Below are positions 8,846-16,538 of a stretch of DNA of 64,000 nucleotides, one piece after another. The stretch is from Paraburkholderia sejongensis. GTDB taxonomy: Bacteria; Pseudomonadota; Gammaproteobacteria; Burkholderiales; Burkholderiaceae. The notes beneath the pieces were generated by a model. It saw only the letters and a list, made by a program, of their open reading frames with translations, did no database searches and had not been told where the DNA came from. Position 1 is the first letter of the stretch, and each line of letters begins with the position of its first letter. The position numbers and the translations under genes are program-made. The DNA is taken from NCBI RefSeq assembly GCF_020880815.1, contig NZ_JAJITD010000018.1:1-64000 (forward strand), written 5' to 3'.

Positions 8846-9562
8846 ATGACCGCTCCGTACCCCGCCCCAATCTTCACCGGCCCGCGCGTCGAAGCCGCGA
8901 TCATCGATCTCGACGGCACGATGGTCGACACCGCCGACGACTTCACCGCCGGCCTGAACGGCATGCTCGCGCAGCTCGACGCCGAGGAAACCTCGCGCGA
9001 GGAAGTGGTCGGCTATGTCGGCAAGGGTTCGGAGCATCTGATCCGCAGCGTGCTCGCGCCGCGCTTCGAGGCCGAGCATGCGCAGGACCGCTTCGAGGAA
9101 GCGCTGGCGATCTATCAGGAGGAGTACGCGAAGATCAACGGCGTGCACACGCGGCTTTATCCCGACGTCGAAGCGGGCCTGCGCGCGATGCGCGACGCGG
9201 GCCTCAAACTCGCGTGCGTGACCAACAAGCCGCACCGCTTCGCGCTCGAACTGCTGCAACAGTACGGTCTCGCACAGTATTTCAGCGTCGTGCTCGGCGG
9301 CGACAGCCTCGCGAAAAAGAAGCCCGACCCGCTGCCGATGCTCACCGCCGCCGCCCAATTAGGCGTCGCGCCGGAGGCGACGGTCGCGATCGGCGACTCG
9401 GAAAACGACGCGCTGGCGGGCCGCGCGGCCGGCATGGCGACGCTCACCGTGCCCTACGGCTACAACCATGGCCAAGCTATACAAACGATAAAATCCGATG
9501 GTATAGTTGCCTCGCTGTTCGACGCCGCCAAGGCGATCGCAGCGCACCAATCCACGACTTGA
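8846..9562 (+). CDS. gph: Phosphoglycolate phosphatase
   Basis: HAD-superfamily phosphatase of 238 aa that hydrolyses 2-phosphoglycolate. The catalytic motif I DLDGTMVDTADD has nucleophile D21 and acid/base D23. Motif II TNKPHRF, the KKKPDPLPM lysine and the GDSENDALAGRAAG metal motif follow. It overlaps functionally with trpE control: the last 30 codons are unusually AT-rich for this genome and carry a good sigma70-like promoter. The gene order rpe-gph-trpE is common in betaproteobacteria. Confidence 0.92.
   Translation: MTAPYPAPIFTGPRVEAAIIDLDGTMVDTADDFTAGLNGMLAQLDAEETSREEVVGYVGKGSEHLIRSVLAPRFEAEHAQDRFEEALAIYQEEYAKINGVHTRLYPDVEAGLRAMRDAGLKLACVTNKPHRFALELLQQYGLAQYFSVVLGGDSLAKKKPDPLPMLTAAAQLGVAPEATVAIGDSENDALAGRAAGMATLTVPYGYNHGQAIQTIKSDGIVASLFDAAKAIAAHQSTT
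9478..9507 (+). promoter_or_regulatory. Candidate trp promoter inside the 3' end of gph
   Basis: TATACA (9478-9483, four of six matches to the -35 consensus) and TATAGT (9502-9507, five of six to the -10) are separated by 18 bases. They lie within an AT-rich patch of gph codons unlike the flanking sequence. Transcription would start near 9514, giving a leader of about 65 bases before the leader-peptide ATG and about 425 bases before trpE. Confidence 0.5.
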
Positions 9563-9578
9563 ACAGTCCATCATCTTC

Positions 9579-9653
9579 ATGTTTCTGAATAAAAAACGGA
9601 GTCGCATTAGCATCGACCGGGGAGCCTGGCCCTGGCGTCGCTGGTCGCGCTAA
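9579..9653 (+). CDS. Tryptophan operon leader peptide (TrpL-like)
   Basis: A 24-codon frame ends in AWPWRRWSR, with three Trp codons (9627, 9633, 9642) within its last eight sense codons, then TAA at 9651. Trp is rare, so this clustering is hard to ascribe to chance. Its stop codon sits directly before alternative hairpins and a T-run terminator, 286 bases upstream of trpE. This is the architecture of ribosome-mediated attenuation: stalling at Trp codons when charged tRNA-Trp is scarce would favour the antiterminator. No strong Shine-Dalgarno is visible before the ATG, which is a weakness. The peptide itself probably has no function. Confidence 0.75.
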   Translation: MFLNKKRSRISIDRGAWPWRRWSR

Positions 9654-9670
9654 CCTCGCCTGAGGTACGC
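9649..9670 (+). promoter_or_regulatory. trp antiterminator hairpin
   Basis: ACCTC (9653-9657) pairs perfectly with GAGGT (9662-9666) around a four-base loop. It extends by GC/GC (9649-9650 with 9669-9670) across a 2x2 internal loop. The right arm overlaps the left arm of the terminator at 9664-9698, so the two structures exclude each other. A ribosome that reaches the leader stop codon would cover the left arm and allow termination. Confidence 0.6.
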
Positions 9671-9698
9671 TGAAGCTCGTCTTCGGCAACCGTTTTTT
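9664..9698 (+). terminator. trp attenuator (intrinsic terminator in leader)
   Basis: GCTGAAG (9669-9675) pairs with CTTCGGC (9681-9687) around the loop CTCGT. An outer GGT/ACC clamp (9664-9666 with 9689-9691) leads into six T residues at 9693-9698. The hairpin lies between the leader stop and trpE, so it would cut transcription before the structural genes when tryptophan is plentiful. Confidence 0.65.
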
Positions 9699-9705
9699 AC
9701 TTCGC

Positions 9706-9746
9706 AGCGCTCACGCGCTTTTTCCATCGTCTGACTATTCGCTGCG
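9706..9746 (+). promoter_or_regulatory. Second possible terminator/antiterminator pair in trp leader
   Basis: AGCGC-TCAC-GCGCT (9706-9719) followed by TTTT is a short GC-rich hairpin with a T run. An alternative seven-base pairing, CGCAGCG (9703-9709) with CGCTGCG (9740-9746), would disrupt it. This may be a second control point or coincidence; the stem is short. The rest of the gap to trpE (9747-9939) shows nothing further that I can name. Confidence 0.35.
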
Positions 9747-9939
9747 GCATCGGCTGATTGAGCCTGCGCGTACCCGCAAAGTACCGCTGCGCCCACGCAC
9801 CGCTTTTCCGCGTCGATGGAAAACGCGCGCCGGTCGGTATCATCGAGTCGAGAACTCGACCCACGCCCTGACCGGAGGCGCGACGCCCCCGCTTTCGTCT
9901 GACGCTAGCCGCCGCCGGACCACCGTACAGGATCGGAAC

Positions 9940-11433
9940 ATGACCGAACTCGAATTCCAGTCCCTCGCCAACGAGGGTTTCAACCGCATTCCGCTGATCG
10001 CCGAAGCGCTCGCCGACCTCGAAACGCCGCTGTCGCTGTACCTGAAGCTCGCGCAGACCGAGCGCAACGGCGCGAACTCGTTCCTGCTGGAATCGGTGGT
10101 CGGCGGCGAACGCTTCGGCCGCTATTCGTTCATCGGCCTGCCGGCGCGCACCGTGGTACGGACACGCAACGGCGTGTCGGAAGTAGTGCGCGACGGCGCG
10201 GTCGTCGAGACCCACGACGGCGATCCGCTCGCGTTCATCCAGCAGTTCCAGGCGCGCTTCAAGGTCGCGCAGCGCCCCGGGCTGCCGCGCTTCACCGGCG
10301 GTCTGGCCGGCTACTTCGGCTACGACGCGGTGCGCTACATCGAGAAAAAGCTCGCGCACAGCGCGCCGAAAGACGATCTGAACCTGCCCGACATCCAGCT
10401 GCTGTTGACCGAGGAAGTCGCGGTGATCGACAACCTCGCGGGCAAGCTCTATCTGGTGGTCTATGCCGATCCGACCCAGGCCGAGGCCTACACGAAAGCA
10501 AAGCAGCGTCTGCGCGAATTGCGTCAGCGGCTGCGCGTGACCGTCGAACCGCCGGTCGTATCGGGCAGCGTGCGCACCGAGATCTACCGCGAATTCAAGA
10601 AGGACGACTATCTGGCCGCAGTGCGCAAGGCGAAGGAATACATCGCCGCCGGCGAACTGATGCAGGTGCAGGTCGGCCAGCGCCTGACCAAGCCATATCG
10701 CGACAATCCGCTGTCGCTGTACCGCGCGCTGCGCTCGCTGAATCCGTCGCCGTACATGTATTACTACAACTTCGGCGACTTCCACGTGGTCGGCGCATCG
10801 CCGGAAATTCTGGTGCGCCAGGAAAAGCGCGGCGAGGATCGCATCGTCACGATCCGGCCGCTCGCCGGCACCCGGCCGCGCGGCAACACCCCCGAGCGCG
10901 ACGCCGCGCTCGCGACCGAACTGCTGAACGACCCGAAGGAAATCGCCGAGCACGTGATGCTGATCGACCTCGCGCGTAACGACGTCGGCCGCATCGCGCA
11001 GATCGGCTCGGTCGTCGTGACCGACAAGATGGTGATCGAAAAGTACTCGCACGTGCAGCACATCGTGAGTTCGGTCGAAGGCAAGCTCAAACCCGGCGTC
11101 ACCAACTATGACGTGCTGCGCGCGACCTTCCCGGCCGGCACGCTGTCGGGCGCGCCGAAGGTCCGCGCGATGGAACTGATCGACGAACTCGAACCCATCA
11201 AGCGCGGCCTCTACGGCGGAGCGGTCGGCTATCTGTCGTTCACCGGCGAAATGGATCTGGCCATCACGATCCGCACCGGCGTGATCGCGAACGGCAATCT
11301 GTATGTGCAGGCGGCCGCCGGCGTGGTCGCCGATTCGGTGCCCGAATCCGAATGGCAGGAGACCGAGAACAAGGCGCGCGCGGTATTGCGCGCGGCCGAA
11401 CAGGTTCAAGACGGCCTCGATAGCGACTTCTGA
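9940..11433 (+). CDS. trpE: Anthranilate synthase component I
   Basis: Chorismate-utilising enzyme of 497 aa that, with TrpG, makes anthranilate in the first step of tryptophan synthesis. LLES at residues 49-52 is the conserved tryptophan feedback-inhibition motif. The C-terminal chorismate-binding domain shows IRPLAGTRPRG, HVMLIDLARNDVGRI, FPAGTLSGAPK and GGAVGYLSFTGEMD. It is followed by trpG after 13 bases. Control is inferred at two levels: enzyme feedback through LLES and attenuation through the upstream leader. Confidence 0.96.
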   Translation: MTELEFQSLANEGFNRIPLIAEALADLETPLSLYLKLAQTERNGANSFLLESVVGGERFGRYSFIGLPARTVVRTRNGVSEVVRDGAVVETHDGDPLAFIQQFQARFKVAQRPGLPRFTGGLAGYFGYDAVRYIEKKLAHSAPKDDLNLPDIQLLLTEEVAVIDNLAGKLYLVVYADPTQAEAYTKAKQRLRELRQRLRVTVEPPVVSGSVRTEIYREFKKDDYLAAVRKAKEYIAAGELMQVQVGQRLTKPYRDNPLSLYRALRSLNPSPYMYYYNFGDFHVVGASPEILVRQEKRGEDRIVTIRPLAGTRPRGNTPERDAALATELLNDPKEIAEHVMLIDLARNDVGRIAQIGSVVVTDKMVIEKYSHVQHIVSSVEGKLKPGVTNYDVLRATFPAGTLSGAPKVRAMELIDELEPIKRGLYGGAVGYLSFTGEMDLAITIRTGVIANGNLYVQAAAGVVADSVPESEWQETENKARAVLRAAEQVQDGLDSDF

Positions 11434-11446
11434 CCGGAGACCCACC

Positions 11447-12037
<591 letters not shown>

Positions 12038-12057
12038 TAAGAATGAGAGACGACATC

Positions 12058-13089
12058 ATGTCAATTACGCCCCAGGAAGCGCTGCAGCGGACCATCGAGC
12101 ATCGCGAGATTTTCCACGACGAAATGCTGCATCTGATGCGCCTGATCATGCGCGGCGAGCTGTCGCCGGTCATGTCGGCCGCGATCATCACCGGCCTGCG
12201 CGTCAAAAAAGAGACCATCGGCGAGATCACCGCGGCCGCCACGGTGATGCGTGAGTTTGCCCAGCACGTGCACGTGCAGGACAACTCGAACTTCGTCGAC
12301 ATCGTCGGCACCGGCGGCGACGGCGCGCATACGTTCAACATTTCGACTGCGACGATGTTCGTGTCGGCCGCGGCCGGCGCGAAGGTCGCCAAGCACGGCA
12401 ATCGCGGCGTATCGAGCAAGTCGGGCAGCGCGGATGTGCTCGAGGCGCTCGGCGTGAACATCGATCTGCCGCCGGAACAGGTCGCGGCGTCGATCGCGGA
12501 AACCGGCATGGGCTTCATGTTCGCGCCGAACCATCATCCGGCGATGAAGAACGTCGCCGCGGTGCGCCGCGAACTCGGCGTGCGCACGATCTTTAACATC
12601 CTCGGCCCGCTGACCAATCCGGCCGGCGCGCCGAACCAGCTGATGGGCGTGTTCCATCCGGATCTGGTCGGGATTCAGGTGCGGGTGATGCAGCGGCTCG
12701 GCGCGAAACACGTGCTGGTCGTGTACGGAATGGACGGGATGGACGAAGTGTCGCTCGGCGGCGCCACGCTGGTCGGCGAGCTACGCGACGGCGAGGTCCG
12801 CGAGTACGAGATCCATCCGGAAGACTTCGGCATGCAGATGGTGTCCAACCGCACGCTGAAAGTGGCCAACGCGGGCGAATCGAAGGTGATGCTGCTCGAC
12901 GCGCTCGACAACAAACCCGGCGTCGCGCGCGAAATCGTCACGCTGAACGCGGGCACCGCGCTGTATGCGGCCAACGTCGCGGACTCGATCGCCGACGGCA
13001 TCGGGCTCGCGCGCGAGGCGATCGCGAGCGGCAAGGCGCGCGCGAAGGTCGACGAACTGGTGCGGTTCACCCAGCAATTCACGAAGTAA
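12058..13089 (+). CDS. trpD: Anthranilate phosphoribosyltransferase
   Basis: Enzyme of 343 aa that joins anthranilate to PRPP, the second committed step to tryptophan. The PRPP-binding motif GTGGDGAHTFNIST is at about residues 83-96, and KHGNRGVSSKSGSADVLEALG follows. GPLTNPAGAPNQLMGV and GMDGMDEVSL are further family signatures. The start MSITPQEAL is standard; an in-frame ATG at 12043 would add five residues. Spacing to trpC is 18 bases. Confidence 0.95.
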   Translation: MSITPQEALQRTIEHREIFHDEMLHLMRLIMRGELSPVMSAAIITGLRVKKETIGEITAAATVMREFAQHVHVQDNSNFVDIVGTGGDGAHTFNISTATMFVSAAAGAKVAKHGNRGVSSKSGSADVLEALGVNIDLPPEQVAASIAETGMGFMFAPNHHPAMKNVAAVRRELGVRTIFNILGPLTNPAGAPNQLMGVFHPDLVGIQVRVMQRLGAKHVLVVYGMDGMDEVSLGGATLVGELRDGEVREYEIHPEDFGMQMVSNRTLKVANAGESKVMLLDALDNKPGVAREIVTLNAGTALYAANVADSIADGIGLAREAIASGKARAKVDELVRFTQQFTK

Positions 13090-13107
13090 TCACGTAACGG
13101 GACAACT

Positions 13108-13893
13108 ATGAGCGACATCCTCGACCGCATCATCGCGGTCAAACGCGAAGAAGTCCGCGCGGCCGAACAGAGCGCGCCGCTCGAAGAATTGCGGCTCGAA
13201 GCGTCGTCGCGCGATCTGCGCGACTTCGTCGGCGCGTTGCGCGCGAAGCACGCGGCGGGACTCGCCGCGGTGATTTCCGAGGTGAAGAAGGCGAGCCCGT
13301 CGAAGGGCGTGCTGCGCGAGCACTTCGTGCCGGCCGACATCGCGCGTTCGTACGAGAAGCACGGCGCCGCGTGTCTGTCCGTGCTGACCGACGTTCAGTT
13401 CTTCCAGGGCAGCGTCGCGTATCTGCAGGAGGCGCGCGCCGCGTGCCAGTTGCCGGTGATCCGCAAGGATTTCATCGTCGATCCGTATCAGATCGTCGAG
13501 GCGCGCGCGATGGGCGCCGACGCGATCCTGCTGATCGCCGCCGCGCTGGAGACCACCGAAATGCAGGACCTCGAAGCGCTCGCGCATTCGCTCGGTCTCG
13601 CGGTGCTGGTCGAAGTGCACGACAACGACGAGCTGAAGGCGGCGCTGACGCTCAAGACCCCGTTGATCGGCATCAACAACCGCAATCTGCGCACGTTCGA
13701 AACCTCGATCAATACAACGCTCGACATGCTCGACGCGATTCCGGACGACCGCATCGTCGTCACCGAATCGGGGATTCTGTCGCGCGCGGATGTGGAGAAG
13801 ATGCGGGCGCGCGGTGTGCACACGTTCCTCGTCGGCGAAGCGTTCATGCGCGCGCCAGAGCCGGGTGTGGAACTTGCGCGGATGTTTTTCTGA
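13108..13893 (+). CDS. trpC: Indole-3-glycerol phosphate synthase
   Basis: TIM-barrel enzyme of 261 aa that closes the indole ring to give indole-3-glycerol phosphate. Signatures are the N-terminal ILDRIIAVKREEV, the catalytic-lysine segment VISEVKKASPSKG, LPVIRKDFIVDPYQI, IGINNRNLRTFE and VTESGI. It is a monofunctional TrpC without the fused TrpF of enterobacteria; trpF, trpB and trpA are not in this window. The CYTH gene starts 41 bases downstream. Confidence 0.95.
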   Translation: MSDILDRIIAVKREEVRAAEQSAPLEELRLEASSRDLRDFVGALRAKHAAGLAAVISEVKKASPSKGVLREHFVPADIARSYEKHGAACLSVLTDVQFFQGSVAYLQEARAACQLPVIRKDFIVDPYQIVEARAMGADAILLIAAALETTEMQDLEALAHSLGLAVLVEVHDNDELKAALTLKTPLIGINNRNLRTFETSINTTLDMLDAIPDDRIVVTESGILSRADVEKMRARGVHTFLVGEAFMRAPEPGVELARMFF

Positions 13894-13934
13894 GCCTGAC
13901 GTTTCATAGTCGGGCACGAGCAAGGAATTACATC

Positions 13935-14564
13935 ATGGGCATGGAACACGAAATCAAGCTGGCGCTGCCGGCGCAGCAGGTGCAGGCGGCGACGCAGTGG
14001 TTCGTCGCACGCGCAGGCAAGGACGGCGAGCCGGTAAAGCTCGGGAATATTTACTTCGACACGCCGCAGTTGGCGTTGGCGTCGTCCAAAAGCGCGCTGC
14101 GCTTGCGGCACACGCCGGACGGCTGGCTGCAGACGTTCAAGACGGTCGGCAACGCGGCGAACGGTTTGCACAGCCGGCACGAATGGGAAATGCCGGTGGC
14201 CGGCGCGAAGCTTGAAATCGACGCGTTGCTGAATGCGTGCGACGAGCCGGCCGCGGCTGACGCGCTGCGTGCGGCGGCGGCGACGCTGATCGAGTTGTTC
14301 CAGACGAATTTCACCCGCACGCTGTGGCAGCTCGAAGTGGATGGCGCGCAAATCGAGGCGGCGATCGATCAAGGCGAGGTGCTTGCCGACGTCGATGGCG
14401 ACGCCCGCCGCGCGCCGATTTCGGAGATCGAGCTGGAGCTGAAAGCGGGCGACGAAGCGGCACTGCACACGCTCGCGGCCGAACTCGGCAAACAGATTGC
14501 CGGACTTGCGCCGGATAACGTCAGCAAGGCGCAGCGGGGGTATCAGTTGCGCGCGCGGGCGTAG
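13935..14564 (+). CDS. CYTH domain inorganic triphosphatase
   Basis: A 209-aa CYTH-fold protein. The signature ExExK is E4-H-E6-I-K8 directly at the N-terminus, as expected for the triphosphate tunnel fold. Other acidic and basic tunnel residues (YFDTPQLAL, LRLRHTPDGWLQTFKT, EIELELKAGDE) follow. Family members such as E. coli YgiF hydrolyse inorganic tripolyphosphate. E. coli YgiF has an additional C-terminal CHAD domain that this protein lacks. It trails the trp operon by 41 bases and may be co-transcribed with no known functional link. Confidence 0.82.
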   Translation: MGMEHEIKLALPAQQVQAATQWFVARAGKDGEPVKLGNIYFDTPQLALASSKSALRLRHTPDGWLQTFKTVGNAANGLHSRHEWEMPVAGAKLEIDALLNACDEPAAADALRAAAATLIELFQTNFTRTLWQLEVDGAQIEAAIDQGEVLADVDGDARRAPISEIELELKAGDEAALHTLAAELGKQIAGLAPDNVSKAQRGYQLRARA

Positions 14565-14684
14565 CAGTCGAGGCGGCGCCGGGCCGGGCCCGGCTTTAGC
14601 TTCGGGGCGGTTTCCGGTTTCCACCTAGTTCATAACGCCCCGCGAACTTGAGCCCGGCAGCGTTTGCTGCGACACTTCCCCGCC

Positions 14685-15542
14685 ATGACCTCTGCCCCCC
14701 GCCCCCGCTCCAAATCGCCGCAGGCATCGTTGTTCGACGACGCCGCGCCCGTCTCCGCCGAAACTTTGGCCCCTGCAAATTCCACCGCTGCCGCGTCCCA
14801 CCAGGCATCGGGCCACGCCGCCCCGCCGACGCTCGAAGCCCAGTTCGCCGCCCTGCCCGCGGCATGGCGCACGCACCTGAAACCGTTCATCGACAGCGAC
14901 GCGTACGCGCCGCTATGCAGCTTCGTCGACGGCGAGCGCGCGGCCGGCAAAACCATCTACCCGACCGACGTATTCCGCGCGCTGCGCCTGACGAGTCCCG
15001 ACGAAGTGAAAGTCGTGATCCTCGGCCAGGACCCGTATCACGGCGAAGACCGCGGCACGCCGCAGGCGCACGGCCTCGCGTTTTCGGTCGCGCCGCACGT
15101 GCGGCCGCCGCCGTCGCTGCGCAACATCTTCAAGGAAATCGCCGCGAGCCTCGGGCATCAAGCGCCGCCGCACGGCTGCCTCGACAGCTGGGCCAGGCAG
15201 GGCGTGCTGCTGCTAAACACGGTGCTGACCGTCGAACGTGACGCCGCCGCGAGCCACGCGAAACGCGGCTGGGAAAAGTGCACGGACACGCTGATCCACG
15301 AACTCGCGACGCGCCACGACGGCCTCGTCTTCATGCTGTGGGGCGCGCACGCGCAGGCCAAGCGCGCGCTGCTCGGCGGCAAGTCGCACTGCGTGCTGGA
15401 GGCGCCGCATCCGTCGCCGCTGTCCGCGCATCGCGGTTTTCTCGGCTGCGGGCATTTCGCGAAGGCGAACGACTATCTGCAGCAGCACGGCCGCGCACCG
15501 ATCGACTGGCGGCTGCCGGACGAAGCGCAGATGCTGGCGTAA
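14685..15542 (+). CDS. ung: Uracil-DNA glycosylase
   Basis: Family 1 UDG of 285 aa that removes uracil from DNA at the start of base excision repair. The water-activating loop GQDPYHG contains D116, and the DNA-intercalation loop HPSPLSAHRGF begins with H242. The central VLLLNTVLTVE motif is also present. About 60 N-terminal residues (APRPRSKSPQASLFDD...) are longer than the E. coli protein and look disordered. The ATG at 14685 is preferred over an upstream TTG. Confidence 0.93.
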   Translation: MTSAPRPRSKSPQASLFDDAAPVSAETLAPANSTAAASHQASGHAAPPTLEAQFAALPAAWRTHLKPFIDSDAYAPLCSFVDGERAAGKTIYPTDVFRALRLTSPDEVKVVILGQDPYHGEDRGTPQAHGLAFSVAPHVRPPPSLRNIFKEIAASLGHQAPPHGCLDSWARQGVLLLNTVLTVERDAAASHAKRGWEKCTDTLIHELATRHDGLVFMLWGAHAQAKRALLGGKSHCVLEAPHPSPLSAHRGFLGCGHFAKANDYLQQHGRAPIDWRLPDEAQMLA

Positions 15543-15598
15543 CCGCTGGCCGGGCGGCCAAGCAGGCCAACCGGACCAATCGACCGCGCAGAAAAACA

Positions 15599-15638
15599 AA
15601 ACCGCCACGGATGGGATCCCCATCCGTGGCGGTTTTTA
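15599..15638. terminator. Terminator between ung and azoR
   Basis: A 14-base perfect stem (ACCGCCACGGATGG at 15601-15614 and its complement at 15620-15633) with a five-base loop is followed by a T run. A residues on the left make it usable from both directions by the convergent ung and azoR genes. Confidence 0.85.
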
Positions 15639-15694
15639 TTTGCTCGCGCGCGCCGCCGGTCAGCGGCGCCGCGACGCGCTCAAGCCGGTATGGC

Positions 15695-16291
15695 TCAAAC
15701 CGCGGCGATTGCCTCGCGCGCCGAGCTCAGCGCCGCGTTCGCAGCGTCCGGGCCCATGTTCAGGCCTTCGGCGTAGATGAAATTCACGTCGGTCATGCCG
15801 AGGAAGCCGAGGAAGCTCTTCAGGAACGGCGTCTGGCTGTCGTTCGGGGTGCCAAGGTACTTGCCGCCGCGAGCCGACACGACGTAGACCTTCTTGCCCG
15901 TCACGAGGCCTTCAGGACCGTTCGCGGTGTAGCGGAACGTGATGCCGGCACGCGCGATGAAGTCGAAGTACGTCTTCAGTTGCGACGAGATGCCGAAGTT
16001 GTACATCGGTGCGCCGATCACGATGATATCGGCGGCTTGCAGTTCGGCGATCAGCGCTTCGCTGCGCGCGGCGATCGCAGCCTGCTCCGGCGTGCGCTGC
16101 TCGGCCGGCGTGAAGAACGCGCCGAGCACTTCGTCGTCCAGGTGCGGCAGCGGCTCAGCCTGCAGGTTGCGGACGACGACTTGCGCGCCCGGGTTCGACT
16201 GTTGCAGCCTGGCGGTCAGCTCGTTGACGAGGAGCGTCGAGTTAGCGCCTTGCGAGCGGGCTGCCGAGTTGATTTGCAGAATCGTGGTCAT
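15695..16291 (-). CDS. azoR: FMN-dependent NADH-azoreductase
   Basis: Flavodoxin-like oxidoreductase of 198 aa that reduces azo and quinone compounds with NADH. The FMN phosphate-binding region follows the first strand (LQINSAARSQGANSTLLV), and IVIGAPMYNFGISSQLKTYFDFI and VYVVSARGG are family motifs. Length is typical of AzoR/AcpD. The physiological role is probably quinone detoxification; azo dye reduction is a laboratory activity. It stands alone between convergent ung and the M61 peptidase. Confidence 0.9.
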   Translation of the reverse strand: MTTILQINSAARSQGANSTLLVNELTARLQQSNPGAQVVVRNLQAEPLPHLDDEVLGAFFTPAEQRTPEQAAIAARSEALIAELQAADIIVIGAPMYNFGISSQLKTYFDFIARAGITFRYTANGPEGLVTGKKVYVVSARGGKYLGTPNDSQTPFLKSFLGFLGMTDVNFIYAEGLNMGPDAANAALSSAREAIAAV

Positions 16292-16538
16292 GGTTGACTC
16301 CAGTAGGGGGCGCGCAGTGTTGCGCGAGTGGAGCCATTGTGTTTTTTTCCGGGCCGCGGAAAAAGCGGTCCGGCGGCGACGGATTGTTGCATGGGTAGAA
16401 CAATCCGCCGCTGTCGCCCGCCGATTGATGCGGGGGCGGGCGACGATCGGCGAGGAGCCGACCGTGCGGATCAGCCGGTCAGGCGGGCCTGTATACCCGC
16501 CAATGCGCGAGCCGGCGGGCGTCCCGCCGCCCGGCCGG

